Below, piece after piece: positions 41,605 through 49,966 of a stretch of DNA of 51,476 bases (position 1 is its first letter; each line of letters starts with the position of its first letter). Position numbers and translations under genes: made by a program. Under the pieces are notes generated by a model. The model searched no databases. It saw only the letters and a list, made by a program, of their open reading frames with translations, and was not told the DNA's origin. This stretch comes from Rubrobacter aplysinae (lineage in GTDB: Bacteria; Actinomycetota; Rubrobacteria; Rubrobacterales; Rubrobacteraceae): assembly GCF_001029505.1 (NCBI RefSeq), contig NZ_LEKH01000019.1, positions 1 to 51,476 on the forward strand, written 5' to 3'.

Positions 41605-44226
41605 TCAAGAGCCGGTGTCGGGGGGCGTATCTTGTATCAAGGAGCCGACGAGATCGGCGTGCTCGTCGGCCATCTTGTCGGCCACGCTTTCGGGGTTCCC
41701 GCTGTTACCGGTGTGCTCGGCGTAGACGTAGAAGAGCGGGTTGTCCGGGTCGGGAAGCATGAGCACCCACCCATCGTCCAGGTTAAGCTTTATGCCGTCT
41801 GTGAGTATCACATCCGGGTCCCCGCCGAACCTCTCGGCGAGGCCGCGCATAACCCGGCCCTTCTCGGTCCACGGACATTCTAGCTCCCGGTACACCACGC
41901 CACCGAAGGGCTCGCTGATCTCTGTTCTGAGGTGAGACAGACCACCTTGCCCGAATAGCTCCAGGGCTTTTCCTATCGTCATGAAGCAGTCCGGGGCCGG
42001 GAGGAAATCGGGGAATATGTAGCGGCCGTCACCGGTCCCAGCGAGGGTCGCCCCCTCCTCGGAGGCCTTGAGGGACACGTTGCCGAGGCCGGTACGGCTC
42101 TCGAGGAGCTCGCCGCCGCCAAGGAGGTCGGCGTACCTGCTCGTCAGGTTTAGTGGAAGGACGGCCCTTGGGGGAGCCAGGGTGTGCATGACGCAGGCAA
42201 GCATAACGCCCGGGGGTACGAGCTCGCCCCGGTCGTCTACGAACTGCAGATCCTCTCCTGTGGGGCCCACAACGCAGCCGAAGGCCGCCCCGACACTCGG
42301 GACTATACGCCCTACCCTATCCAGCCTCTCCCGGGCCTCCGGAGCCAGACAAGTGTCTTTAGTATCTTGCGTATGTTGCGTACCGTAAACACCCTGGCCG
42401 GCGTGGCCTGAGGCACCGGTGATGCCACCTGCGCCGGGCCCGGGCACCCTGGCAACGTTGGCGTTCGAGAACCCGGAGAGCACGACGGCGTTGACCCCGA
42501 GACGTGAGAAGACCCGGCTCGCCACGAGGTTCGCGACCCCTTCCGAGAAGTCCACGACTATGGTGATACCGGAGGTACCGCTGCGGTCGAGGGCACGCTC
42601 CAGACGCTCGACATACTGCTCCACTGCGCGTCCGGGGTAGATCACCTCTCCTATGTCATCCGCGTAGGCGCGGCGGTACTCTTCCCGGACGTACACCTTC
42701 TCTACCGAGCGCTGGTCGGCCTCTGTCATCGGTGTCGCGTCGGAGGAGAAGAAGAGTATCTCCACGTCATCCCGGTCGTAGCCGGAGCGGACGTGAACCC
42801 CGGCCGAGGCCTTGCCGGCGAGAACGTCGTGACGCACGACTCCCGCGTGAGCGGCGCGCAGGTCCCGGACGCTGATGCCGGTGCCGTTGATCGCGCTCAC
42901 GAGCGCGCGCTTTGAGACCTGGGCCTGAAGAGAATCGTCTCTGCCGACCGTGACTATAGCACCCGGATCGAGCGTGGTGCCGAGCGAGGAGGCTAGCCGG
43001 ATCACGAACTCCGGCGTGACGTCCACGTTGAACTTACCTGAGACCACCCCACCCTTGAACAGGGTACGCAGCCCCATACTCTCGTAGATCAGACTCTGCG
43101 TGACGTTTGCCCCGCTCTCGACCGTCTTGTGCGGGTACACCTTTACCTCGGGCGATACGGTTGCTCCTTCGCCGACTATTACATCGTCGCCGAGCGCGCT
43201 CCGCTCCAGTAGCCGGGCCCTGGGCTGTATGTAGGACGAGCGTCCCACGAGCGTGTCGATTAGCTCCGCGCCGTCCCCGATATACGAGCCGTCCGCGATC
43301 ACGCTGCGCTCTACCGAGGCTCCGGCGGAGACGACTGTATTTGCCTCTATCACGGAGTACGGCCCGAGGTAGGCCCCCTCCTCTATCCTGGAGTTATCCC
43401 CTATAACCACCGGCCCCGAGAGGGCCTCCTCGTCCACCTGCACCCGCTGGCCCACGTAGATGCTCTCCTTCAGCCTGGTGCCGGGAGGCCGGACGCCGCC
43501 AACCTTGCCGTCGAGCACGTCGCGCTGGGCGGCGGAGTACTGCTCTAGGGTGCCGATGTCCTCCCAGTAATCCCCGGTGATGTATCCATACATCGGCCTA
43601 CCGTCCTCCAGGAGCCTCGGGAAGAGATCCGCCGAGAAATCATACTCTCCCCTGTCGGGTATCTCGGCCAGCACCGAGGATTCGAGCAGGTATATACCAG
43701 TATTCACGGTGTCCGAGAATACCTGGCCCCACGCGGGCTTCTCCAGAAAGCGCGAGATGCGCCCGTCCTCCTCGGTTATCACTATGCCGAAGTCCAGCGG
43801 GTTCTCGACGCTCTTGAGGACCATCGTGGCCTCCGAGCCCCTCTCGTCGTGGAACCTGAGAAGCTCCGTAAGGTCCGAGTCTGTAAGCGCGTCGCCACTG
43901 ATGACCAGGAACCTCTCATCCTCGTCTCCGAGGCTCTTGATCTCTTCCTCCGCCATCTTCACGGAGCCCGCCGTGCCGGCCGGCACGTCCTCGACGGAGT
44001 AGCGCATGTTCACGCCCCACTCGGAGCCGTCCCCGAAGTAGTCCCGGATCTCATCCGGCATAAACTGCAGGGTCACGACGATATCCTCGAAGCCGTGACG
44101 CTTGAGGAGATTTACGATGTGCTCCATGCACGGGACGCCGACTATCGGGATCATCGGCTTCGGCTGATTGCTCGTGAGCGGCCTGAGCCTCGTACCCTGC
44201 CCGCCCGCCATTATTACGGCCTTCAA
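41605..44226 (-). CDS. Nucleotidyltransferase/phosphomannomutase-like fusion protein
   Basis: 873 residues in three parts. An N-terminal NTP-transferase has KAVIMAGGQGTRLRPLTSNQPKPMIPI (about 1-230). Hexapeptide left-handed beta-helix repeats occupy about 250-380, and a phosphohexomutase-like region starts near 395. The mutase TASHNP loop appears as VRSGYD (a Ser remains), and the metal DxDxDR box as GPTGED, so this half is probably inactive or altered. Such fusions occur in cyanobacteria and actinobacteria and are annotated as mannose-1-phosphate guanylyltransferases. An ATG at 44232 abuts GGAGGT too closely. The TTG at 44226 has 6-bp spacing and gives the canonical N-terminus MKAVIMAGG. Confidence 0.85.
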   Translation of the reverse strand: MKAVIMAGGQGTRLRPLTSNQPKPMIPIVGVPCMEHIVNLLKRHGFEDIVVTLQFMPDEIRDYFGDGSEWGVNMRYSVEDVPAGTAGSVKMAEEEIKSLGDEDERFLVISGDALTDSDLTELLRFHDERGSEATMVLKSVENPLDFGIVITEEDGRISRFLEKPAWGQVFSDTVNTGIYLLESSVLAEIPDRGEYDFSADLFPRLLEDGRPMYGYITGDYWEDIGTLEQYSAAQRDVLDGKVGGVRPPGTRLKESIYVGQRVQVDEEALSGPVVIGDNSRIEEGAYLGPYSVIEANTVVSAGASVERSVIADGSYIGDGAELIDTLVGRSSYIQPRARLLERSALGDDVIVGEGATVSPEVKVYPHKTVESGANVTQSLIYESMGLRTLFKGGVVSGKFNVDVTPEFVIRLASSLGTTLDPGAIVTVGRDDSLQAQVSKRALVSAINGTGISVRDLRAAHAGVVRHDVLAGKASAGVHVRSGYDRDDVEILFFSSDATPMTEADQRSVEKVYVREEYRRAYADDIGEVIYPGRAVEQYVERLERALDRSGTSGITIVVDFSEGVANLVASRVFSRLGVNAVVLSGFSNANVARVPGPGAGGITGASGHAGQGVYGTQHTQDTKDTCLAPEARERLDRVGRIVPSVGAAFGCVVGPTGEDLQFVDDRGELVPPGVMLACVMHTLAPPRAVLPLNLTSRYADLLGGGELLESRTGLGNVSLKASEEGATLAGTGDGRYIFPDFLPAPDCFMTIGKALELFGQGGLSHLRTEISEPFGGVVYRELECPWTEKGRVMRGLAERFGGDPDVILTDGIKLNLDDGWVLMLPDPDNPLFYVYAEHTGNSGNPESVADKMADEHADLVGSLIQDTPPDTGS

Positions 44227-44451
44227 GGACATACCTCCGTTGAGACTCTTGAGACTCTTACAGGGAGTGGAGAGCGTGACCTACTGCCGGGTCTACCTCC
44301 CCCGGACGGTACGTCTAGCCTCCTCCATACTCTCCCCGCCCCGAACGTCTTACCCGGACACGCGGTATCTAAATCCAGAGCCCTAGCCCCGGAACTCCTC
44401 CGTCCTACAAGAAGTTGTGGGGGTTACTGGCTGCTTTACAGGCTACTATTG
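44227..44451. other. Intergenic region between the fusion gene and der
   Basis: The only sizeable break in the minus-strand core-gene block, so it probably holds the promoter for the nucleotidyltransferase fusion and any terminator for the der operon. TTGAGACTC is tandemly repeated at 44240-44257, ending just upstream of the ribosome-binding site. No clear -10/-35 pair or T-tract hairpin was found. Confidence 0.35.
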
Positions 44452-45786
44452 TCACCCCTTGCGTCCGCTGCGGCTGCTCATCGCCTTGATCCTGATGGTA
44501 CACCCAAAAAGATCGTACCGTTTGCGGAGCGAGTTCTCGATGTACCTCATGTAACCGTCCGAAAGGTCCTCCGGCCTGTTGGCAAATATTGCGAACCTCG
44601 GCGGGGCCTGTCCGGTCTGTGTGGCGTACCGGATCTTCACGCCTTTCGGCGGCGTCGTCCTAGAGACCAGCTCGTTTACGAACTCCGCCAGCTCGTGCGT
44701 GCTAATCTTAGTATTATACGATTTATATAGGCTTTGGGAGAGCTCCGGGATCCTTTCGACGCCGACTCCAGTAAGGGCGGAGACGGAGAGGAACGGGGGC
44801 TTGAGGTCGGTGAGCCGGGCGGAGAGGGTCTGCTCCACCCAGTCGAGGCGGTCGGGGTCGGCGAGGTCTCTTTTGTTCACCAGGATGCCGCAGGAGCGGC
44901 CGGCCTCGGCGATCATGCTCGCTATTCGCAGGTCTCCGTTTACGAGGCCCTCGACGGCATCCACGAGGAGCAGGGAGACGTGGGAGCGTCGGATAGCCTC
45001 TTCGGTGCGCAGGTAGGAGTAGTAGGGCAGGCCGTCGGCTTTGCGGGCGTCCCGGCCCACACCTGCGGTGTCGAGCAGCAGGTAGCGTCCGTCCTGCCCC
45101 ATATCGAGCTCGCCTGCCACGGAGTCCGTGGTGGTTCCGGCCAGCTCCGAGACCACGGCCCGCTCGGAGCCCAGGAGCCGGTTGAGGAGCGTGCTCTTGC
45201 CGACGTTCGGCCTGCCGACTATCGCAATGCGCGGGATGTCTTCGGCCTCGTCCGGGGTTTCCGGCTCCGGGAGGGCGGCGACCAGCACGTCCAGTAGGTC
45301 GCCGAAGCCGAGCCCGTGGCTCGCGGAGATCGCGTACGGCTCGCCTTCGCCTAAAGAGTAGAACTCGTAGCGCGCGCTGTCGTCGGCGGGGTTGTCCAGC
45401 TTGTTCACGGCGAGCAGTACCGTGCCGCTCACCCCGCGGAGCTCGCGGGATATGGCGGCGTCGGCCTCGGTCACACCGAGCCTTGAATCTGCGAGGTGCA
45501 GGATCACGTCAGCCTCTCGGGCGGCGGCCCGGGCCTGCGTGGTGACCAGGCTGGAGAGGCTCGGGGCCCCGCCGCGGGAGCCCGGCTCTATGCCACCGGT
45601 GTCCACCAGGGTAAACTCGCGTCCGGACCACTCCGCCCGGCGGTATCCCCGGTCCCGGGTGGTGCCCGGCTCGTCGGCGACCACCGCCTGACGGCGGCCG
45701 ATCACCCGGTTTATGAAGGAGCTCTTGCCGACGTTCGGCGCGCCTACCACTGCGACCACCGGCAGCCCCGGCTCCCGGGCCTCCAC
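44452..45786 (-). CDS. der: Ribosome biogenesis GTPase Der (EngA)
   Basis: 444-residue GTPase with two tandem G domains and a C-terminal KH-like domain, required for 50S subunit assembly. First domain: GAPNVGKSSFINR, EPGTTRD, DTGG, NKLD. Second: GRPNVGKSTLLNR, AGTTTDS, DTAGVGRD, NKRDLAD. The KH-like tail includes RYATQTGQAPPRFAIFANRP. All motifs are intact. The GTG start overlaps the plsC stop by one base (TAGTG). The conserved neighbourhood cmk-plsC-der is common in actinobacteria and firmicutes. Confidence 0.96.
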   Translation of the reverse strand: MEAREPGLPVVAVVGAPNVGKSSFINRVIGRRQAVVADEPGTTRDRGYRRAEWSGREFTLVDTGGIEPGSRGGAPSLSSLVTTQARAAAREADVILHLADSRLGVTEADAAISRELRGVSGTVLLAVNKLDNPADDSARYEFYSLGEGEPYAISASHGLGFGDLLDVLVAALPEPETPDEAEDIPRIAIVGRPNVGKSTLLNRLLGSERAVVSELAGTTTDSVAGELDMGQDGRYLLLDTAGVGRDARKADGLPYYSYLRTEEAIRRSHVSLLLVDAVEGLVNGDLRIASMIAEAGRSCGILVNKRDLADPDRLDWVEQTLSARLTDLKPPFLSVSALTGVGVERIPELSQSLYKSYNTKISTHELAEFVNELVSRTTPPKGVKIRYATQTGQAPPRFAIFANRPEDLSDGYMRYIENSLRKRYDLFGCTIRIKAMSSRSGRKG

Positions 45787-46433
45787 TATACGGCCCCGCC
45801 GCTTGGGGCCTTGGGTAGGTCATAGATATCGCTTATCAGGCTCTCGGCCGCCGCTGCGTATGATCTCCGCCCGCCTTCCCGGATGACGCGGGGCTCGCCG
45901 AGGTGTATCTCAAGGCGCTCGCCTCTTAGCCTCTGCAGGAGGTTTGGGACCGGCCCGACGTAGACCGGAAGAACCGGCGCCCCGCTGCGGGAAGCGAGCA
46001 TTATGGCCCCGCTTTTCGGGGCTTCCCGGTCTGTCCTGGTCTCCCTCCTGCGGGTGCCCTCGGGGAAGATGCCCAGCGCGGCGCCGAGATCCAGATAGCG
46101 CAGAGCGGCCCGCAGCGCTGCGCGGCCTCCCCCCTGACGGTCTACCGGGAAGCTGCCTATGAGGTAGAAGAGCCCGGCGAACGGGAAGACGAACAGCTCC
46201 TTCTTTCCCATCCACTGGATCCTGCGCGGCACCGCCATGCAAACGTATACGGGATCCAGATACCGCCGGTGGTTGGAGGCGATTATCAGGGGGCCGGTGC
46301 GGGGAACGTGCTCCTCGCCGTGAACCCTGAGACCGAGCAACAGTCCGGCCACGGCGACGACCACCCTCCTGAAAAGTCCATACCTGCGGGAGATCCCGAT
46401 AGAGACCTTCTGTGGAGCCTCGGGGGCACTCAA
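45786..46433 (-). CDS. plsC: 1-acyl-sn-glycerol-3-phosphate acyltransferase
   Basis: 215-residue membrane-associated acyltransferase making phosphatidic acid. Motif NHRRYLDP (H-x4-D) at about 53-60 and FPEGTRRRETRTD at about 121-133 are the catalytic and glycerophosphate-binding elements. A hydrophobic N-terminal segment (VVVAVAGLLLGLRV) anchors it. The TTG start shares TTGA with the cmk stop; GGTGGAG lies just upstream. Typical length for single-domain PlsC. Confidence 0.92.
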   Translation of the reverse strand: MSAPEAPQKVSIGISRRYGLFRRVVVAVAGLLLGLRVHGEEHVPRTGPLIIASNHRRYLDPVYVCMAVPRRIQWMGKKELFVFPFAGLFYLIGSFPVDRQGGGRAALRAALRYLDLGAALGIFPEGTRRRETRTDREAPKSGAIMLASRSGAPVLPVYVGPVPNLLQRLRGERLEIHLGEPRVIREGGRRSYAAAAESLISDIYDLPKAPSGGAV

Positions 46434-47218
46434 GCTCCACCAACCCCCTGATGCTCTCCCCTGTTCGACGCCCGGCCCTGGACGTCGGCGGCGAGCCCGG
46501 TTATCCGCTCTACGACCTGATCCAAAGCCAGGGAGGTGGTATCCAGGATCACGGCGTCCCGGGCAGGTTTTAGAGGCGAAGCCTCGCGCTCACTGTCCTG
46601 GCGGTCCCGGGTCTGTATCGCCCGCCGTATCCGCTCTATCTCCTCTTCACGGCCGGTCTGGGCCGCCCGGCGGCGGGCTCTCTCCTCGGCGGAGGCGGAC
46701 AGGAATATCTTGAGATCCGCCTCCGGCAAGACCACCGTGCCTATGTCCCGGCCTTCTACGACCCCCCCGCCATATCTGGAGGCCCCCGACGCGGCCTGTC
46801 GCTGCACCTCGCCCAGCACCTCCCGCACCTCCGGGTGCATGGAGACGCTGGAGGCCGCGGCCGATACCTCCGGGGTCCTGAGATCCGGCTCGGGTATCCG
46901 GGCTCCGTCCGCGCTGACACCTTCTCCGTCCAGCTCCAGGCGTGCCGCGCAACCGGCGAGACCGGGCCCGTCCGTAACATCCACACCGTCCCGCAAGGCT
47001 ACGAGCGCGACGGCCCGGTACAGGCCTCCGGTGTTGAGGTTCGTGGCCTCGAGCCGGGAGGCGACCTCGCGGGCGACGGAGCTCTTACCGCTCCCGGCGG
47101 GACCGTCTATGGCTATTATGAGGCTCGTGGCGTCTTCGGGTTCCGGTTTCATCCCGGGCAGTATATCCGATACCCGGACCCGGATACCGCCCCGGCGGGT
47201 CTGAGCCGGGTCCGACAA
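46430..47218 (-). CDS. cmk: Cytidylate kinase
   Basis: 262-residue (d)CMP kinase. The P-loop GPAGSGKSSVAR is at about 39-50, NTGGLYRAVAL follows, and EGRDIGTVVLPEADLKIFLSASAEERARRR carries the CMP-binding and lid regions. About 30 extra N-terminal residues precede the kinase compared with E. coli (227). The TTG at 47218 has GGGAGG at 8-bp spacing, whereas the internal ATG (MKPEPED) does not. It is 2 bp past the aroA stop. Confidence 0.94.
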   Translation of the reverse strand: MSDPAQTRRGGIRVRVSDILPGMKPEPEDATSLIIAIDGPAGSGKSSVAREVASRLEATNLNTGGLYRAVALVALRDGVDVTDGPGLAGCAARLELDGEGVSADGARIPEPDLRTPEVSAAASSVSMHPEVREVLGEVQRQAASGASRYGGGVVEGRDIGTVVLPEADLKIFLSASAEERARRRAAQTGREEEIERIRRAIQTRDRQDSEREASPLKPARDAVILDTTSLALDQVVERITGLAADVQGRASNRGEHQGVGGA

Positions 47219-47220
47219 GC

Positions 47221-48594
47221 CTACAGCCTCCCGAGACGCTCGAAGTAGTCGGGGAATGTCTTGGTGACGCAGTCGGGGTCCAGGATCGTCACACCCTCCA
47301 CCATCAGCCCCACCAGAGAGAACGCCATCGCGATACGGTGATCGCCGTAGGTCTCGATCCTTGCCGAGGAGAGCTTCTTTTTGGGTATTATGCGTAAAGA
47401 ATCCTGAGTTTCCGTTGCCTCGACGCCGAGGCGGCGGAGCTCTGTGGCGACGGCGGCTATGCGGTCGGTCTCCTGATGGCGGGTGTGGGCGATTCCGGTG
47501 ATGGTGGTCGGGTCGGCGGCGAACGGGGCGATGGCGGCGAGGGTGATGAAGGTGTCGGAGATATCGTTCATGTCCACCTCGACCCCCCGGAAGAGTTCGG
47601 GTCCTCGCACCTCGGTTTCCGCGTTCCTAACCTCTACCGAGCAGCCCATGCTCCTTAGGACCTCGACGAACCGGAGATCCCCCTGGGAGCAGCCCTGGCC
47701 GAGGCCGGGCACGGTGACGCGGCCCCCGGTCAGGGCTGCGGCGGCGAAGAAGTACGAGGCGGCCGAGGCGTCGGGCTCGACGTGGTAGTCCCGGGCCTCG
47801 TATACGGCGGGCCGGACGAGATACCGCCCCGGGCTTTCGGAGACCTCTACGCCGAACTGCCGCATCACGCCCGTCGTGATGCCGACGTAGGGCCGGCTGA
47901 CGAGCTCACCGGAGAGGTTCAGTGTTACCGGGGCGTCCGCGGCGGGCGCGGCCATCAGGAGGCCGCTCAGGAACTGGCTACTCCTTGAGACCTCGACCGT
48001 CGTCTCACCCCCCGCGATGCCGCCCCCACGCACCAGGAGCGGGAATTGGCCCTCCTCGCCGGCGTACTCGACCGATATACCGAGCCCGCGCATGGAGTGT
48101 ACGAGGTCGGCCACGGGACGCTCGCGCATGCGCCGGACCCCGTCGATCCGGTACGCCCCCCCGCCAAGGGCGAGCACCGGGGGCAGGAACCGGGCGGCCG
48201 TGCCGGCGTTGCCCACGCAAACGTCGCAGACCTCGGTATCGCCCCCGGGCACCGCGCCGCCGCCACCCCGGACCTCTACCGTCCCCTCGCGGGAGTCCGC
48301 CCGGACCCGGAACCCGAGCCTGACGAGGGCGTCCATCAGCCAGTACGAGTCCTCCGAGAAGAGGGAGTTTCGGATCACGGAGTCCCCGGCAGCGAGCGCG
48401 GCCACCACCAGGGCCCGGTTGGTGACGCTCTTCGAGCCCGGCACCGACACGTTGGCGTACACCGGCCTCCCGAGAGGCGTTATCTCCATCTCTTCCGGAA
48501 ACTCTCCCCGCACCCCGGCGAGCGTAAAGTCCTCGCCCGGCACACCGGAGACGTAGCTCTCGTGCCTCTCGTATCTCCCGCCATCTCCGCTCAA
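47221..48594 (-). CDS. aroA: 3-phosphoshikimate 1-carboxyvinyltransferase (EPSP synthase)
   Basis: 457-residue shikimate-pathway enzyme joining PEP to shikimate-3-phosphate. GSKSVTNRALVVAALAAGDS binds phosphate near the N-terminus, and VGNAGTAARFL is the second signature. DMNDISDTFITLAAIAPF contains the catalytic Asp, and GDHRIAMAFSLVGL is near the C-terminus. The TTG start shares TTGA with the rluB stop, with AGAGG upstream. An internal ATG (MEITPLG, residue 36) would also give a complete domain, so the first 35 residues are uncertain. Confidence 0.95.
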   Translation of the reverse strand: MSGDGGRYERHESYVSGVPGEDFTLAGVRGEFPEEMEITPLGRPVYANVSVPGSKSVTNRALVVAALAAGDSVIRNSLFSEDSYWLMDALVRLGFRVRADSREGTVEVRGGGGAVPGGDTEVCDVCVGNAGTAARFLPPVLALGGGAYRIDGVRRMRERPVADLVHSMRGLGISVEYAGEEGQFPLLVRGGGIAGGETTVEVSRSSQFLSGLLMAAPAADAPVTLNLSGELVSRPYVGITTGVMRQFGVEVSESPGRYLVRPAVYEARDYHVEPDASAASYFFAAAALTGGRVTVPGLGQGCSQGDLRFVEVLRSMGCSVEVRNAETEVRGPELFRGVEVDMNDISDTFITLAAIAPFAADPTTITGIAHTRHQETDRIAAVATELRRLGVEATETQDSLRIIPKKKLSSARIETYGDHRIAMAFSLVGLMVEGVTILDPDCVTKTFPDYFERLGRL

Positions 48595-49292
48595 GGCAGC
48601 CTCTCCAGCTCGTCCTGGTACAGGCTCCGGTACTCTCCGGCCTCCAATTCACCTACGGCAACCGGACCGACCCGGATCCGGTGCAGCCCGACGACCTCCA
48701 GGCCGACCGCCGCGCAGGCCCGGCGTATTATGCGATTACGGCCCTCGTGGATGGTCAGCCGGAAGCTGGTCGAGAGGCCGGAGGTCTCGACGTCCCGCAG
48801 CCCGGGCGGGGACATCGGGCCGTCGTCGAGGTCCGGGCCGGCGGCGAGGGCATCGAGGGCACCTTCCGGGGCGTTGCCGGAGACGGTCACGAGGTACTCC
48901 TTCTCCACCTCCCGGGAAGGGTGGGTGATGCGGTGGGCCAGCGCACCGTCGTTGGTGAACAGGAGGAGGCCCGTGGTCTCGGCGTCGAGCCTGCCGACCG
49001 GCACGAGGCCCGGTACCCGCGGCATCAGCCGGGTCACCGTGGGGCGGCTCTTGCCCGGCTCATCTTGCAGGGTCGTCAGGTAGCCGGAGGGCTTGTTGAG
49101 GGCCAGATATGCGTGCTCGACGGGTAGCTCGACCGGCTCCCCGTCCAGCTCGACCGTGTCGTCGGAGCCGGCTCCGTCGCCAATCGTCGCGACGCGGCCG
49201 TTTACCCGCACCCGGCCGGTCTGGATCATCTCCTCGGCCTTGCGTCGGGAGGGGGCCGAGCCGCTGCGCGACAGGTAGCGTTGCAGCCGCAC
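48591..49292 (-). CDS. rluB: rRNA pseudouridine synthase, RluB/RsuA family
   Basis: 233 residues. The N-terminal S4 RNA-binding domain is MRLQRYLSRSGSAPSRRKAEEMIQTGRVRVNG. The catalytic domain has LNKPSGYLTT and GRLDAETTGLLLFTND, where the Asp is the nucleophile; EGRNRIIRRACAAVGL is also typical. It isomerises a uridine in 23S (RluB) or 16S (RsuA) rRNA; the position next to scpAB favours RluB. The GTG start overlaps the scpB stop by one base. Confidence 0.93.
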   Translation of the reverse strand: MRLQRYLSRSGSAPSRRKAEEMIQTGRVRVNGRVATIGDGAGSDDTVELDGEPVELPVEHAYLALNKPSGYLTTLQDEPGKSRPTVTRLMPRVPGLVPVGRLDAETTGLLLFTNDGALAHRITHPSREVEKEYLVTVSGNAPEGALDALAAGPDLDDGPMSPPGLRDVETSGLSTSFRLTIHEGRNRIIRRACAAVGLEVVGLHRIRVGPVAVGELEAGEYRSLYQDELERLP

Positions 49293-49966
49293 TACCCGTC
49301 CTCGCTCTCGGAGCTTTCGGTATTTTCGGGGGTCTGTGTGGAATTCGGAGTCTCGGGGGGACCGGCTACTTTCTCGCGCACCCGGTCTAGCTCTTCGCCG
49401 TCCACCAGGCTCTCAAGAGCCGGGAAGTCATCCCGGGAGGCGGCGCCGGCGGCGACCAGGAACCGCTCCGTCACCTCTAGAGTGGCCGGGGAACCGGGCG
49501 CGGCGGTGTCCTGGCCCGACTCGGCCAGCAGGCCCCGGTCCATAAGGCTCCGCACCACGGCGTCGGAGTTTACCCCGCGCGAGGCCGAGACCGCCGCCCG
49601 CGTCAACGGCCCGAAGTACAGCACCGTGGCGAGCACCTCTGTCGCCGCCCCCGAGAGCGGGGCCGGGCGGGACTCGCCGCGCAGCCGCTCGACGGCCTCG
49701 GCGCAGGCCGGGTTGGTCGCGAGCTGGTAGCCCCCGGCGACGCGGCGGAGCACGATACCGGAATCAGCCGGCGAGTAACGCCGCTCCAGGGCCGGGATCT
49801 CGGCCTCGACCTCCTCGACAGAGAGGAGCGTCGCGGCGGCCAGGGTCCCGGCGGAGAGCGGTCGGGCGCTGGCCAAAAGGACCGCCTCGATGAGCGCCCC
49901 GGCACCCGGCGGGTGCGACGGGTGCGGCGTATGCGCATCCTGTGGACCTTGCGGACTCTGGCTCAA
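49292..49966 (-). CDS. scpB: Segregation and condensation protein B
   Basis: 224-residue kleisin-partner subunit of the SMC-ScpAB condensin. It has tandem winged helices: ALIEAVLLASARPLSAGTLAAA at about 25-46, then GYQLATNPACAEAVERL and FGPLTRAAVSASRGVNSDAVVRSLMDRGLLAE. The first 25 residues are Pro/His-rich. The TTG start shares TTGA with the scpA stop. Function is inferred from the family; SMC itself is outside the window. Confidence 0.93.
   Translation of the reverse strand: MSQSPQGPQDAHTPHPSHPPGAGALIEAVLLASARPLSAGTLAAATLLSVEEVEAEIPALERRYSPADSGIVLRRVAGGYQLATNPACAEAVERLRGESRPAPLSGAATEVLATVLYFGPLTRAAVSASRGVNSDAVVRSLMDRGLLAESGQDTAAPGSPATLEVTERFLVAAGAASRDDFPALESLVDGEELDRVREKVAGPPETPNSTQTPENTESSESEDG

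Noticed and set aside
30787-48733. GCATAATAC as a dispersed repeat family (30787, 31715, 35314; reverse complement at 40115, 47385, 48725)
   Set aside because: The three coding copies encode Ile-Ile with the ATA codons common here, and the three intergenic ones resemble -10 boxes, so no separate repeat family is needed.
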